From Chromobacterium alticapitis (lineage in GTDB: Bacteria; Pseudomonadota; Gammaproteobacteria; Burkholderiales; Chromobacteriaceae): a stretch of 64,000 bases of DNA. The position numbers and the translations under genes were made by a program. How positions within the stretch are numbered: the stretch's first letter is position 1; each line of letters starts with the position of its first letter. The notes under the pieces were generated by a model. That model saw only the letters and a program-made list of their open reading frames with translations. It had not been told where the DNA came from and searched no databases. The stretch is from positions 1 to 64,000 of the forward strand of contig NZ_PQWB01000097.1 in the NCBI RefSeq assembly GCF_002924365.1, given 5' to 3'. Shown here in pieces: positions 26,332 through 34,250 of this stretch.

Positions 26332-26845
26332 GGCTATGTCCCAATAATGTGTTGCAAGGGACGCCCCACCGCCTCCTGCAAGCAGTGGCAAGGCTGAATG
26401 GTTTGCTGATAGCGCTCCAGCATCCGTCGCCACCCCAGATAGTGCTCAAGGTATTTGGTGGCAACCCCGTGGAATCGCGCCATCCAAAGTTTCAAGCGGC
26501 TATGGTAGGCATTCACATGCTGAATATGGAACGCCCCCTCGCGTACCCGCTGTCCCGCCTTGGCATGCACGACTTGATGGGTGATGCCATGTTGCTTGGC
26601 AAAGGTCGAGTACACGGCAGCACCGTCCGAACACTGGATGGCATCGCTATCCACCAAGGGTGGCTAAAGCCGCTGCCACATGAGCGCCATTGAGCCTCTT
26701 CAGCTTGAAGTCCGCCGTATGCCCCTCTCGGTCCCGCATCACCATGATGGGAATCTGATCCGGCCCGGTTCCCCGGGTTTGGCCAACGCCACCCCGCTGG
26801 CGCGACACGCGTGGGAGGTGTCGCTGCCCTTTGAATGATTCCAGA
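26332..26845 (-). mobile_element. IS1595-family transposase remnant (3' portion)
   Basis: The minus strand encodes the C-terminal half of an IS1595-type DDE transposase. One frame gives ESFKGQRHLPRVSRQRGGVG then GTGPDQIPIMVMRDREGHTA. A one-base shift near 26660 is needed to continue as [20 protein letters not shown] and [20 protein letters not shown]. The 5' half is missing: at about 26845 the reading jumps to an unrelated IS5-type sequence. GGCTATGTCCCAATA at 26332 probably marks the outer inverted repeat. The copy is dead. Confidence 0.8.
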
Positions 26846-27718
26846 ATGCATCTTGGTTTCCACCAGGCTGCGGCGATGGTAGCCGCTCCAACGTTTCCAG
26901 ATCGCCCTGCCTAGTCGCTTGGTCGCCCGCAGAATCTCGTTCCGAGCCAGCACACCCAGCGAGTTTCCTTTCCATGGTTTCGCATTCTTGCGTGTCGGAA
27001 TGCACCCGATCGCGCCCCGTGCGGCAATCGCCTCATGGCACGCCTTGGTATCAAAAGCGCCATCCCCACTCACGCAGGCTATCGGCTCATCGGCCGGAAT
27101 TTTCGCCAATAGCGAAGGCAGCATTTGCGCATCGCCCTGGCGGTTGTCGGTCACCTCAATGACGCGAATTTGCGGGTTTCCGCATCGATGCCCAGATGCA
27201 CCTTGCGCCATTGCCGGCGATATTCCGCGCCATGTTTCTTGGTTATCGCTGAACGAATCTAAAGATTCGCACGCAGCCCACTCGCCTTCGCCCAGCATCT
27301 TGATGCCTGTGCTATCCACCAGCAGATGCAGCGCGCCTGAACTTTTCTGATAGGGAATTTGGACCTGCAGCGACTGCTGTCGCCTGGACAGCGTGCTGTA
27401 GTCGGGGACGCGCCAGCCCAAGCCCGCCAACTTGAGCAGGCTTTGGATGAAACCGATGGTCTACCGCAAAGGCAGTCCAAACAGGTTCTTGATGGTGAGA
27501 CAGAACTGAATAGCCACATCGCTATAGGTCTGTGTCCGTCCGCGCTTGCCCCGTGGAGTCGCCTGCCATGACATGCTCGTGTCCAGCCAGACGGACAGAG
27601 AGCCGCGTTGGATCAGGGCGCGATTGTAGGCATTCCAGTTGGTCGTTCGGTAGCGTTTTGGAGCGGGCTTGGTCATGCCACTATCTTACCAAGCCGCGGT
27701 GGGGGAGGGTTTGTGCAA
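26846..27718 (-). mobile_element. IS5-family (IS903-like) transposase remnant
   Basis: The minus strand begins near 27676 with MTKPAPKRYRTTNWNAYNRA, continuing as LIQRGSLSVWLD, the typical IS903-group start. The frame has an in-frame TAG after LFGLPLR (near 27462), then frameshifts around 27180-27260 where HGAEYRRQWRKVHLGIDAET appears in another frame. It ends after SLVETKMH at about 26846, where the IS1595 remnant starts, so the C-terminus is lost. The outer end TTGCACAAA (27710-27718) matches an IS5-type terminal repeat that lacks its outermost GGCTTTG. Confidence 0.82.
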
Positions 27719-27720
27719 CC

Positions 27721-27837
27721 GCGCCGCCTCCGGACAAAACGCTTTACCTGCTGATGCACCCGGATGTGCGCCGCGCGCCCAGGGTGTGCGCGCTGGCGGA
27801 CTTCATCATTGACGCCCTGCCCGGCGCGCTGGCGTAA
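27721..27837 (+). pseudogene. 3' stub of a LysR-type regulator gene
   Basis: The frame ends TLYLLMHPDVRRAPRVCALA then DFIIDALPGALA and a TAA. This is the usual C-terminus of LysR-family regulators (LWLLTHPDLRxxxRVRAFxDF). Everything upstream is replaced by the IS5 remnant, and the missing 5' part is not found on the far side of the IS block next to tRNA-Arg, so a deletion accompanied or followed insertion. Confidence 0.7.
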
Positions 27838-27843
27838 ACCCGC

Positions 27844-28764
27844 TCAGCGCCACGCGCCCCAAAACAGCCACAGCACGATGGGGCCGCCCAGCAACAGCCA
27901 TTTCAGCAAGTAGTAAGTGAAGCGGCTCTGCGCCTTGATCTTCTTGCCGAACAGACGCACTTGCTGGATATAGCGGAAGGCGCGGTTCAAGCCGCCGGTG
28001 CGGTCTCCCTCCTGGTTCGGCGAATTAGCCGCCCCCACCAGTACGCGGCTGACGATGCGGTTGATCCAGCGAGCCGGGGCGAACCACATCGGCCGCTCGA
28101 TATCGCAGAACAGGATGATGCGGTTCTGGTCCGTGGTGTTTTCGGCGTAGTGCAGATAGGTTTCGTCGAAAATCACCGCCTCGCCGTCGCGCCAGCTGTA
28201 CTTCTCGCCATCCACATCAATGTAGCAGCCTTCATCGTTGGGCGTAATCAGGCCCAGGTGATAACGCACCGAACCGGCGAATGGATCGCGGTGGCGCACC
28301 AGCCGGCTGCCCGGCGGCAGCGCGGTGAACATCGCCGCCTTGATATGGGGGAACTGCTTCAGCAACTGAGTGGTGTAGGGGCACAACGCCTGCGCCGAAG
28401 CATGGTCCTGGCCGTACCACTTCAGGTAGAAACGCTTCCAGCCAGTCTTGAAGAAAGAGTTGAAGCCCAGGTCGTCATACTTGTCCGAGGCCTTGATGTT
28501 GCCGCGGTCGTACAAGGCCGCCGCCTCCTCGCGGATTCTCTCCCAGTTGGCGGTCAGCGCCTGCAGTTCCGGGAAGCGCTCCAGCGGCAGGTATGGCTTG
28601 GGCGGCACCTTGGAGAACAGGTACATGAAGCAGTTGATCGGCGCCATGATGGTGGAGTGGTCGCTCAACTGGCGCCAGAAGCCCAGCCGCACCCGGCCGC
28701 GCAAATGGACATAGGCGGTGGACAGGATGAACACCGCGACGATGGTCAGTTTGAAGTAAGGCAT
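27844..28764 (-). CDS. lpxO: LpxO-like lipid A 2-hydroxylase (Asp/Asn beta-hydroxylase family)
   Basis: 306 aa from ATG 28764. An N-terminal membrane helix (KLTIVAVFILSTAYVHL) anchors a 2-oxoglutarate/Fe(II) dioxygenase domain: iron ligands His158 and Asp160 in VRHRDPF and His205 in ETYLHYAENT, with Arg215 (DQNR) for 2-oxoglutarate. A further hydrophobic helix ends the protein. LpxO hydroxylates a secondary acyl chain of lipid A on the cytoplasmic face. GGAG lies close to the start. The LPS operon at 38-47 kb gives supporting context, although not adjacent. Confidence 0.88.
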   Translation of the reverse strand: MPYFKLTIVAVFILSTAYVHLRGRVRLGFWRQLSDHSTIMAPINCFMYLFSKVPPKPYLPLERFPELQALTANWERIREEAAALYDRGNIKASDKYDDLGFNSFFKTGWKRFYLKWYGQDHASAQALCPYTTQLLKQFPHIKAAMFTALPPGSRLVRHRDPFAGSVRYHLGLITPNDEGCYIDVDGEKYSWRDGEAVIFDETYLHYAENTTDQNRIILFCDIERPMWFAPARWINRIVSRVLVGAANSPNQEGDRTGGLNRAFRYIQQVRLFGKKIKAQSRFTYYLLKWLLLGGPIVLWLFWGAWR

Positions 28765-28883
28765 CCTCTCTCCTTTCACTGGCTTGGCGACGCCGCCGCA
28801 ACAAGCTTCAAGAAGCCAGACTATAACCGCGCGCCTACCGCGCGGCCAAGCTGGCCATAAGCCCGCCTTGGGACGAAATCCAT

Positions 28884-28915
28884 GACAAAGCCCCGGAGCT
28901 TTCGCCGCCGGGGCT
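28884..28915 (-). terminator. Hairpin terminator after mrcA
   Basis: On the minus strand AGCCCCGG / CCGGGGCT (28908-28915 with 28889-28896) is followed by TTG, a short T-run, 21 nt after the mrcA stop. Confidence 0.55.
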
Positions 28916-28935
28916 GGGTGAGGCCTAAGGCCCGA

Positions 28936-31293
28936 TCAGAACAGCTGGTCTTTGACGTTTTCCACGGCATCCTGCGCCGCCGGCTTGGCGCTGTCGTCCG
29001 CCGGCGCGCTGGAGTCGTCTCCGCCGCCCGGCACGCTGCCGCTGTTGTCGATATGCAGCTCCGGATTGGTCTTCTGGAATTCCTCGTAATAATACTCGTC
29101 GCCGCCGCGCTGGCCGGCGCCCGGTTTCACCACCATGCCCTGCGGCATCGGCAGGTCCACTTCCGGCTGTCCCTTGAGCGCGTTGCCCATGTAATTGATC
29201 CAGATGGGCAGCGCGGCAGTGCCGCCGTAACCGTAGCGGCCCAGCGAGCGCGGCTGGTCGAAGCCCACCCAGGTAGCCGCCACCAGATTCGGGTTGTAGC
29301 CGACGAACCAGGCATCCTTCCAGTCCGAGGTGGTGCCAGTCTTGCCGGACAGGTCGCTGCGGCCCAGGCTCATGGCGCGGAAGCCGGTGCCGTAGCGCAC
29401 CACATCCCCCATCATGGAGCGCAGGATGAAGGCATTGCGCGGATCAATGGCCTGTTGCGCGTTTTGGCCCGCCACCGTGGGCACGGTCTTGGCCAGTACG
29501 CGGCCGGACGGGTCTTCGATGCGATCTATGAAGTAGCCCTTGGTCCGATAGCCGCCATTGGCGAATACCGAGTAGCCCTCCGCCATCTGCAGCGGCGTCA
29601 CCGAGCCGGCGCCCAGCGCCATTGGCAGGTAGGCGGGATGCTGCTTGGCCGAGAAGCCGAAACGCTGGATGTATTGCTGGGCGTAATCGGTGCCTATGGC
29701 CATCAGCACGCGCACCGACACCAGGTTCTTGGAACGAGTCAGCCCCTGGCGCAGCGTGATCAGGCCGGAGAATTTGCCGTCGTCGTTCTTAGGCTCCCAC
29801 ATCTGGCCGTTGACGCCGGGCACCGACAGCGGCGCGTCGTTGATCATGGTGGACGGCGTGATGCCGCGCTCGATGCCGGCCGAGTAAATGAAGGGCTTGA
29901 ACGAGGAGCCGGGCTGGCGCCAGGCCTGGGTCACGTGGTTGAAGCTGCGGCGGTTGAAATCGAAGCCGCCCACCAGCGATTTGATGGCGCCGGTGCGGGT
30001 GTCCAGCGACACAAAAGCGCCTTCCACTTCGGGCATCTGCACGATTTCCCAATAACCTTTGGGATTAGCCTGGACGCGAATCACCGCGCCGCGGCGGATC
30101 TGCAGCGGCTGCGCGGCCTTGCCGCTCAGCGCGCGGCGCGCGAAATCCAGCCCCGGCCCCTTGATCGCCGCCGTCTTGCCGCCGCGCATATAGGCCTGCA
30201 CCTCGCCCGGCTCGGCGGACAGCACGATGGCCGGCAGCATGTTGCCGCTGTCGCGCAGCTCGCCCATGGCCTCATCCAGCGCCTCGATCGCGTCCTCGCC
30301 ATTGCCGGAAGGCAGGTCCAGATAGCGTTCCGGACCGCGGTAGCCGGTCTTGCGGTCATAGTCCACCAGGCCCGCCCGCAGCGCGTCGTAAGCCCACTGC
30401 TGGTGACGGCTGTCTATGGTGGTGTACACCTTGAAGCCTTCGGTGTAGGCCGCCTCCTTGTAACGTTCGTACATTGCCTGACGTACCATTTCCGCAACAT
30501 ACTGGCCGGGCTGGCTGGTATCCGCGGCCTGGGTGGCTAGGCGCAGCGGCTCGGCCAGCGCTTCTTGGTACTGCGCCTCGGTGATGAAGTTCAGCTCGCG
30601 CATGCGGCGCAGCACATACTGCTGACGCAGCTTGGCGCGCTCGGGGTTGACCACTGGATTGTAGGCGGAGGGCGCCTTGGGCAGACCCGCCAACATCGCC
30701 ATCTGGGCGACGCTGAGTTCGCTCACCGACTTGCCGTAATAGGCCTGCGCCGCCGCGCCGAAACCATAGGCGCGCTGGCCCAGATAAATCTGGTTGAAAT
30801 ACAGTTCGAGAATCTGGTCCTTGCTCAGCGTGTGCTCGATCTTGAAAGCCAGCAGCGCTTCGTTGAACTTGCGCGTGAAAGTTTTCTCGCTGGACAGGAA
30901 GAAGTTGCGCGCCACCTGCATGGTGATGGTGCTGGCGCCGGAACGGGTGTGGCCGGATACCAGATTGCCGACCGCGGCGCGCAGGATGCCGAGGTAATCG
31001 ATGCCGCTGTGCTGGTAGAATCGCTCGTCTTCCGCGGCCAGCACCGCTTGCTTCATCAGCTGCGGCACTTCGTGAATGCGCAGGAAGGAACGGCGCTCCT
31101 CGCCGAATTCGCCCAGCACCTGGTTATCGGCGGAATAAACGCGCAAGGGGATTTTCGGACGGTAATCCGTGATGACATCAAGGCTTTGCAAGCGAGGGTA
31201 GGTTATGATGACGGCAATGGCTAGCGCGCCCGCCAGCAATACCACACCACCTAGAAACGCACCCGCCATGATTGCAAGAAATCGTCTGAGCAT
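28936..31293 (-). CDS. mrcA: Penicillin-binding protein 1A (bifunctional murein synthase)
   Basis: 785 aa. A membrane anchor (residues about 7-29) is followed by the glycosyltransferase domain with the catalytic Glu in LAAEDERFYQHSGIDYLG and the second motif STITMQVARNFFLS. The transpeptidase has SxxK in PGSSFKPFIYS, SxN in TRSKNLVS, and KTGTTSDWKDAWF. A region between the domains includes a basic OB-like insert usual for PBP1A. It polymerises and cross-links peptidoglycan. It is divergent from pilM, an arrangement common in betaproteobacteria. Confidence 0.95.
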   Translation of the reverse strand: MLRRFLAIMAGAFLGGVVLLAGALAIAVIITYPRLQSLDVITDYRPKIPLRVYSADNQVLGEFGEERRSFLRIHEVPQLMKQAVLAAEDERFYQHSGIDYLGILRAAVGNLVSGHTRSGASTITMQVARNFFLSSEKTFTRKFNEALLAFKIEHTLSKDQILELYFNQIYLGQRAYGFGAAAQAYYGKSVSELSVAQMAMLAGLPKAPSAYNPVVNPERAKLRQQYVLRRMRELNFITEAQYQEALAEPLRLATQAADTSQPGQYVAEMVRQAMYERYKEAAYTEGFKVYTTIDSRHQQWAYDALRAGLVDYDRKTGYRGPERYLDLPSGNGEDAIEALDEAMGELRDSGNMLPAIVLSAEPGEVQAYMRGGKTAAIKGPGLDFARRALSGKAAQPLQIRRGAVIRVQANPKGYWEIVQMPEVEGAFVSLDTRTGAIKSLVGGFDFNRRSFNHVTQAWRQPGSSFKPFIYSAGIERGITPSTMINDAPLSVPGVNGQMWEPKNDDGKFSGLITLRQGLTRSKNLVSVRVLMAIGTDYAQQYIQRFGFSAKQHPAYLPMALGAGSVTPLQMAEGYSVFANGGYRTKGYFIDRIEDPSGRVLAKTVPTVAGQNAQQAIDPRNAFILRSMMGDVVRYGTGFRAMSLGRSDLSGKTGTTSDWKDAWFVGYNPNLVAATWVGFDQPRSLGRYGYGGTAALPIWINYMGNALKGQPEVDLPMPQGMVVKPGAGQRGGDEYYYEEFQKTNPELHIDNSGSVPGGGDDSSAPADDSAKPAAQDAVENVKDQLF

Positions 31294-31322
31294 ATTTACG
31301 ATGGGCTTTCATTGGAAAGCGG

Positions 31323-31328
31323 ATTATA
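31323..31328 (-). promoter_or_regulatory. Candidate -10 box of mrcA
   Basis: TATAAT on the minus strand, 30 nt upstream of the mrcA start. The -35 is unclear (TTGTTG at 15 bp spacing). It lies in the shared mrcA/pilM promoter region. Confidence 0.35.
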
Positions 31329-31408
31329 ACGTCTTGTGAATGCCAACAAGACAAACAATAGCGGCAACAGTTCGAAAAACTGTTGCGGCAGAGCGGATCG
31401 AGGCGAAG

Positions 31409-32521
31409 ATGTTATTGGAAAAATTGCAGTTCGGGCTGCCTTGGCTCGAACACCTGGGTTTGGGGAAAGCCCATAATTCGCCCATGCTGGGCCTGGACAT
31501 CAGCAGCACCGCCGTCAAGCTGGTCGAGCTGTCGCGCAATGGCAAAAACTGCCAGGTGGAGCGCTACGTGATCGAATCGCTGCCCAAGGACGCCGTCAAC
31601 GACGGCAACCTCGTGGATATCGAAGGCATCGCCGAAGCGATACGCCGCGCCTGGAAACGGCTGGGCAGCCCGATCCGCAACGTGGCCCTATCCATCCCGA
31701 CCACCATGGCCATTTATAAAAAGTTGCTGGTGCCGGTCAGCCAGACCGTGGATCTCGACGAAATCATCGAAAACGAGGCCCATCAGAGCATCCCCTTCCC
31801 GCTGGAGGAAGTCAATCTGGACTACCAGGTGCTGGGGCCGTCGGCCTCCAGCATAGACGATCTGGAAGTGCTGCTGTGCGCGGCGCGCAAGGAGAAGGTG
31901 GAGGAACGCGTGGCCGTGGTGGAAATGGCAGGCCTACGCGCCCAGGTGGTGGACGTGGAGTCCTTCGCCATGATGACTGCCTTCGAGCAGATCCAGCAGC
32001 AGCTGCCGGACCACGGCATGAACCAGACCTTCGCCCTGTTCGATATCGGCGCCACCCGCATCCACTGCAACATCATCCGCAATGGCCAGCAGATCTACTA
32101 TCGCGAGCAGATGTTCGGCGGCCATCAACTGACGCGCGACATCCAGCGCCGCTACAATATCAGCTTCGAGGAGGCCGAGGCCAGCAAGCGCAGCATGGCG
32201 CTGCCGGACGGCTACGAGTCCGAACTGATGCATCCCTTCATCGATTCGCTGGCCCAGGAAGTCCAGCGCGCGCTGCAATTCTTCTACACCACGGTCAGCG
32301 TGTCGCAATACCTTCGCGTGGACTACATCCTGCTGGCCGGCGGCTGCAGCATGCTGCCGGGCCTGGACGACGCGGTGGCCGGCCGCACCCAGATCAGCAC
32401 GATGATCGCCAACCCTTTCACCACCATGGTACAGTCCGGCTCCATCCGGCTGAAGGAATTGTTGATGGACGCACCGTCGCTGCTGATTGCCTGCGGATTG
32501 GCGCTCAGGAGGTTCGACTGA
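31409..32521 (+). CDS. pilM: Type IV pilus inner-membrane platform protein PilM
   Basis: 370 aa, actin-like (FtsA-type) ATPase fold: MLGLDISSTAVKLVELSR is the first phosphate-binding loop and ALFDIGATRIHCNIIRNGQ the second. It sits in the cytoplasm and binds the PilN N-terminus. The ATG at 31409 has a GAGG site; an upstream in-frame ATG at 31340 would add 23 residues without homology. First gene of pilMNOPQ. Confidence 0.95.
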   Translation: MLLEKLQFGLPWLEHLGLGKAHNSPMLGLDISSTAVKLVELSRNGKNCQVERYVIESLPKDAVNDGNLVDIEGIAEAIRRAWKRLGSPIRNVALSIPTTMAIYKKLLVPVSQTVDLDEIIENEAHQSIPFPLEEVNLDYQVLGPSASSIDDLEVLLCAARKEKVEERVAVVEMAGLRAQVVDVESFAMMTAFEQIQQQLPDHGMNQTFALFDIGATRIHCNIIRNGQQIYYREQMFGGHQLTRDIQRRYNISFEEAEASKRSMALPDGYESELMHPFIDSLAQEVQRALQFFYTTVSVSQYLRVDYILLAGGCSMLPGLDDAVAGRTQISTMIANPFTTMVQSGSIRLKELLMDAPSLLIACGLALRRFD

Positions 32522-33112
32522 ATGATACGGATCAATCTCCTTCCCCACCGCGAACAGAAAAAAGCGGCGCATCGGCTGCGTTTCCAATTATTCGCCGGCG
32601 CCACCTGCGCCGGCGCGCTGCTGCTGCTGGGCGCCGCCTACCTTCTGATGGGACATCAATTGTCTGAGCAGCAGCAACGCAACCAATTCCTGCAGGGCGA
32701 AATCTCCAAGCTGGACGGCCAGATCAAGAATATCGGCAAGCTGAAAAAGCAGCGCGACGACCTGTTGGCGCGCAAGCAGCTGGTGGAGCGGCTGCAAGAA
32801 GGCCGCAACGGCGCGGTGCACCTGTTCGATCAGCTGGTTCGGCAAACACCGGACGGCGTCTATCTGAAATCATTCAAGCAAAATGGCAATCAGGTGGTGC
32901 TGACCGGCAACGCCCAATCCGGTGCCCGCGTATCCAACTTCATGCGCCAGCTTGGCCAGTCGGAAACCTTCGACTCGCCGGTGCTGGTTGAGGTCACGTC
33001 CAGCACCGCCAGCAATCAGCGCGTCAACGCCTTCACGCTGAACGCCAGCCTGCGCCAAGCGCCGCCAAACACGCAACTCGCGGGCGGCAAACCCGCCGGA
33101 GCCAAGCCATGA
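32522..33112 (+). CDS. pilN: Type IV pilus assembly protein PilN
   Basis: 196 aa. The conserved N-terminal MIRINLLPHRE is the PilM-binding INLLP motif. One membrane helix (about residues 22-42) follows, then a coiled coil and a periplasmic ferredoxin-like domain. It starts directly after the pilM stop and overlaps pilO by 4 nt. Confidence 0.95.
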   Translation: MIRINLLPHREQKKAAHRLRFQLFAGATCAGALLLLGAAYLLMGHQLSEQQQRNQFLQGEISKLDGQIKNIGKLKKQRDDLLARKQLVERLQEGRNGAVHLFDQLVRQTPDGVYLKSFKQNGNQVVLTGNAQSGARVSNFMRQLGQSETFDSPVLVEVTSSTASNQRVNAFTLNASLRQAPPNTQLAGGKPAGAKP

Positions 33113-33717
33113 CGCTGGACGAATTACGCACGCTGGACCCCAAGGATATCTCCAACTGGCCGCGGCAGGCCCAAGGTCTGGCCCTGGCCGCGCTGCTGTC
33201 CGTGCTGCTGGGCCTGGGCTACTTCTTCCTGCTGGGCGATCAACTGGACCAGTTGAACCAGGCCAAACAACAGGAGCAACTGCTGAAGCAGACCTTTGTC
33301 GACAAGAAACGCCAGGCCGTCAACCTCGACGCGCTGGAACAGCAGCTCAAGGAAATCGACGCCTCTTTCGGCGCGCTGCTGAAACAGCTGCCAACCAAAT
33401 CGGACATGGACACCCTGCTGACTGAAATCAATCAGGCCGGCATAGGCCGCGGCCTGCAGTTCGAACTGTTCAAACCGGGCACGGAAATCCGCTCGGCCGA
33501 GATGGCGGAAGTGCCCATCACCATCCGCCTGTCAGGCACGTATAACGACCTGGCCGCCTTCGTCAACGACGTGGCCCAGCTGTCTCGCATCGTCACCATC
33601 AGCGACATCAGCCTCACGCCAGCCACCACCGGCAACCGGCTGACCATGGACGCCACCGCGCGCACCTACCGCGCGCTGGAGCCCGGCGAGCGCACCGGCC
33701 TGCCGGCTCAGAAGTAA
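33109..33717 (+). CDS. pilO: Type IV pilus assembly protein PilO
   Basis: 202 aa bitopic protein. A short cytoplasmic segment, TM helix LALAALLSVLLGLGYFFLL, coiled coil, then periplasmic domain. It forms a heterodimer with PilN and connects to PilP. The start overlaps pilN (ATGA). Confidence 0.95.
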   Translation: MTLDELRTLDPKDISNWPRQAQGLALAALLSVLLGLGYFFLLGDQLDQLNQAKQQEQLLKQTFVDKKRQAVNLDALEQQLKEIDASFGALLKQLPTKSDMDTLLTEINQAGIGRGLQFELFKPGTEIRSAEMAEVPITIRLSGTYNDLAAFVNDVAQLSRIVTISDISLTPATTGNRLTMDATARTYRALEPGERTGLPAQK

Positions 33718-33728
33718 GGGCGCCCGCG

Positions 33729-34250
33729 ATGATGAAAATACTGACGCTGATCCTGCCCGCGCTGTTGCTGAGCGGCTGCGGCGGCAACAATGACGACGAC
33801 CTGCGGGCCTGGATAGCCTCCAACAGCCAGGGACTGCGCGGCCAGATCGAGCCGCTGCCGCAGGTGCAGGCCTATAAGCCGTTCACCTACCAGGCTTATG
33901 ACCTGCAGGATCCGTTCAATCCGCAGAAGCTGGAAGCCGGCCGCAACCGCAACGCCGCCAACGCGCCAGACCTGAAGCGTCCGCGCGAGGCGCTGGAGAA
34001 CTACGATCTGGACAAGCTGGCCATGGTCGGCACGCTGCAACGCGCCGGCAAAACCTTTGCGCTGATCCGCACGCCGGAGGGCGCGATCTACCGCATTCAA
34101 CCCGGCAACTACATCGGCCTCAATTACGGCAAGGTTCTCGCCATAGATGAAGGCGAAGTGAAGCTGGCGGAAACGGTGGAAGATCTGAATGGAGAATGGG
34201 TGCAGCGCGACAGCAGCCTGCGCCTGGCAGAACAAGGGCAGAACAAATGA
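33729..34250 (+). CDS. pilP: Type IV pilus lipoprotein PilP
   Basis: 173 aa. Lipobox LLLSGC with lipidated Cys near residue 17, a flexible linker, and a C-terminal HR domain (AMVGTLQRAGKTFALIRTPE and YRIQPGNYIGLNYGKV) that contacts PilQ. Its stop overlaps the pilQ start by 4 nt. Confidence 0.95.
   Translation: MMKILTLILPALLLSGCGGNNDDDLRAWIASNSQGLRGQIEPLPQVQAYKPFTYQAYDLQDPFNPQKLEAGRNRNAANAPDLKRPREALENYDLDKLAMVGTLQRAGKTFALIRTPEGAIYRIQPGNYIGLNYGKVLAIDEGEVKLAETVEDLNGEWVQRDSSLRLAEQGQNK

Noticed and set aside
26189-27837. Integrated island or prophage at tRNA-Arg
   Set aside because: No integrase and no repeat of the tRNA 3' end was seen; only decayed IS pieces lie downstream.
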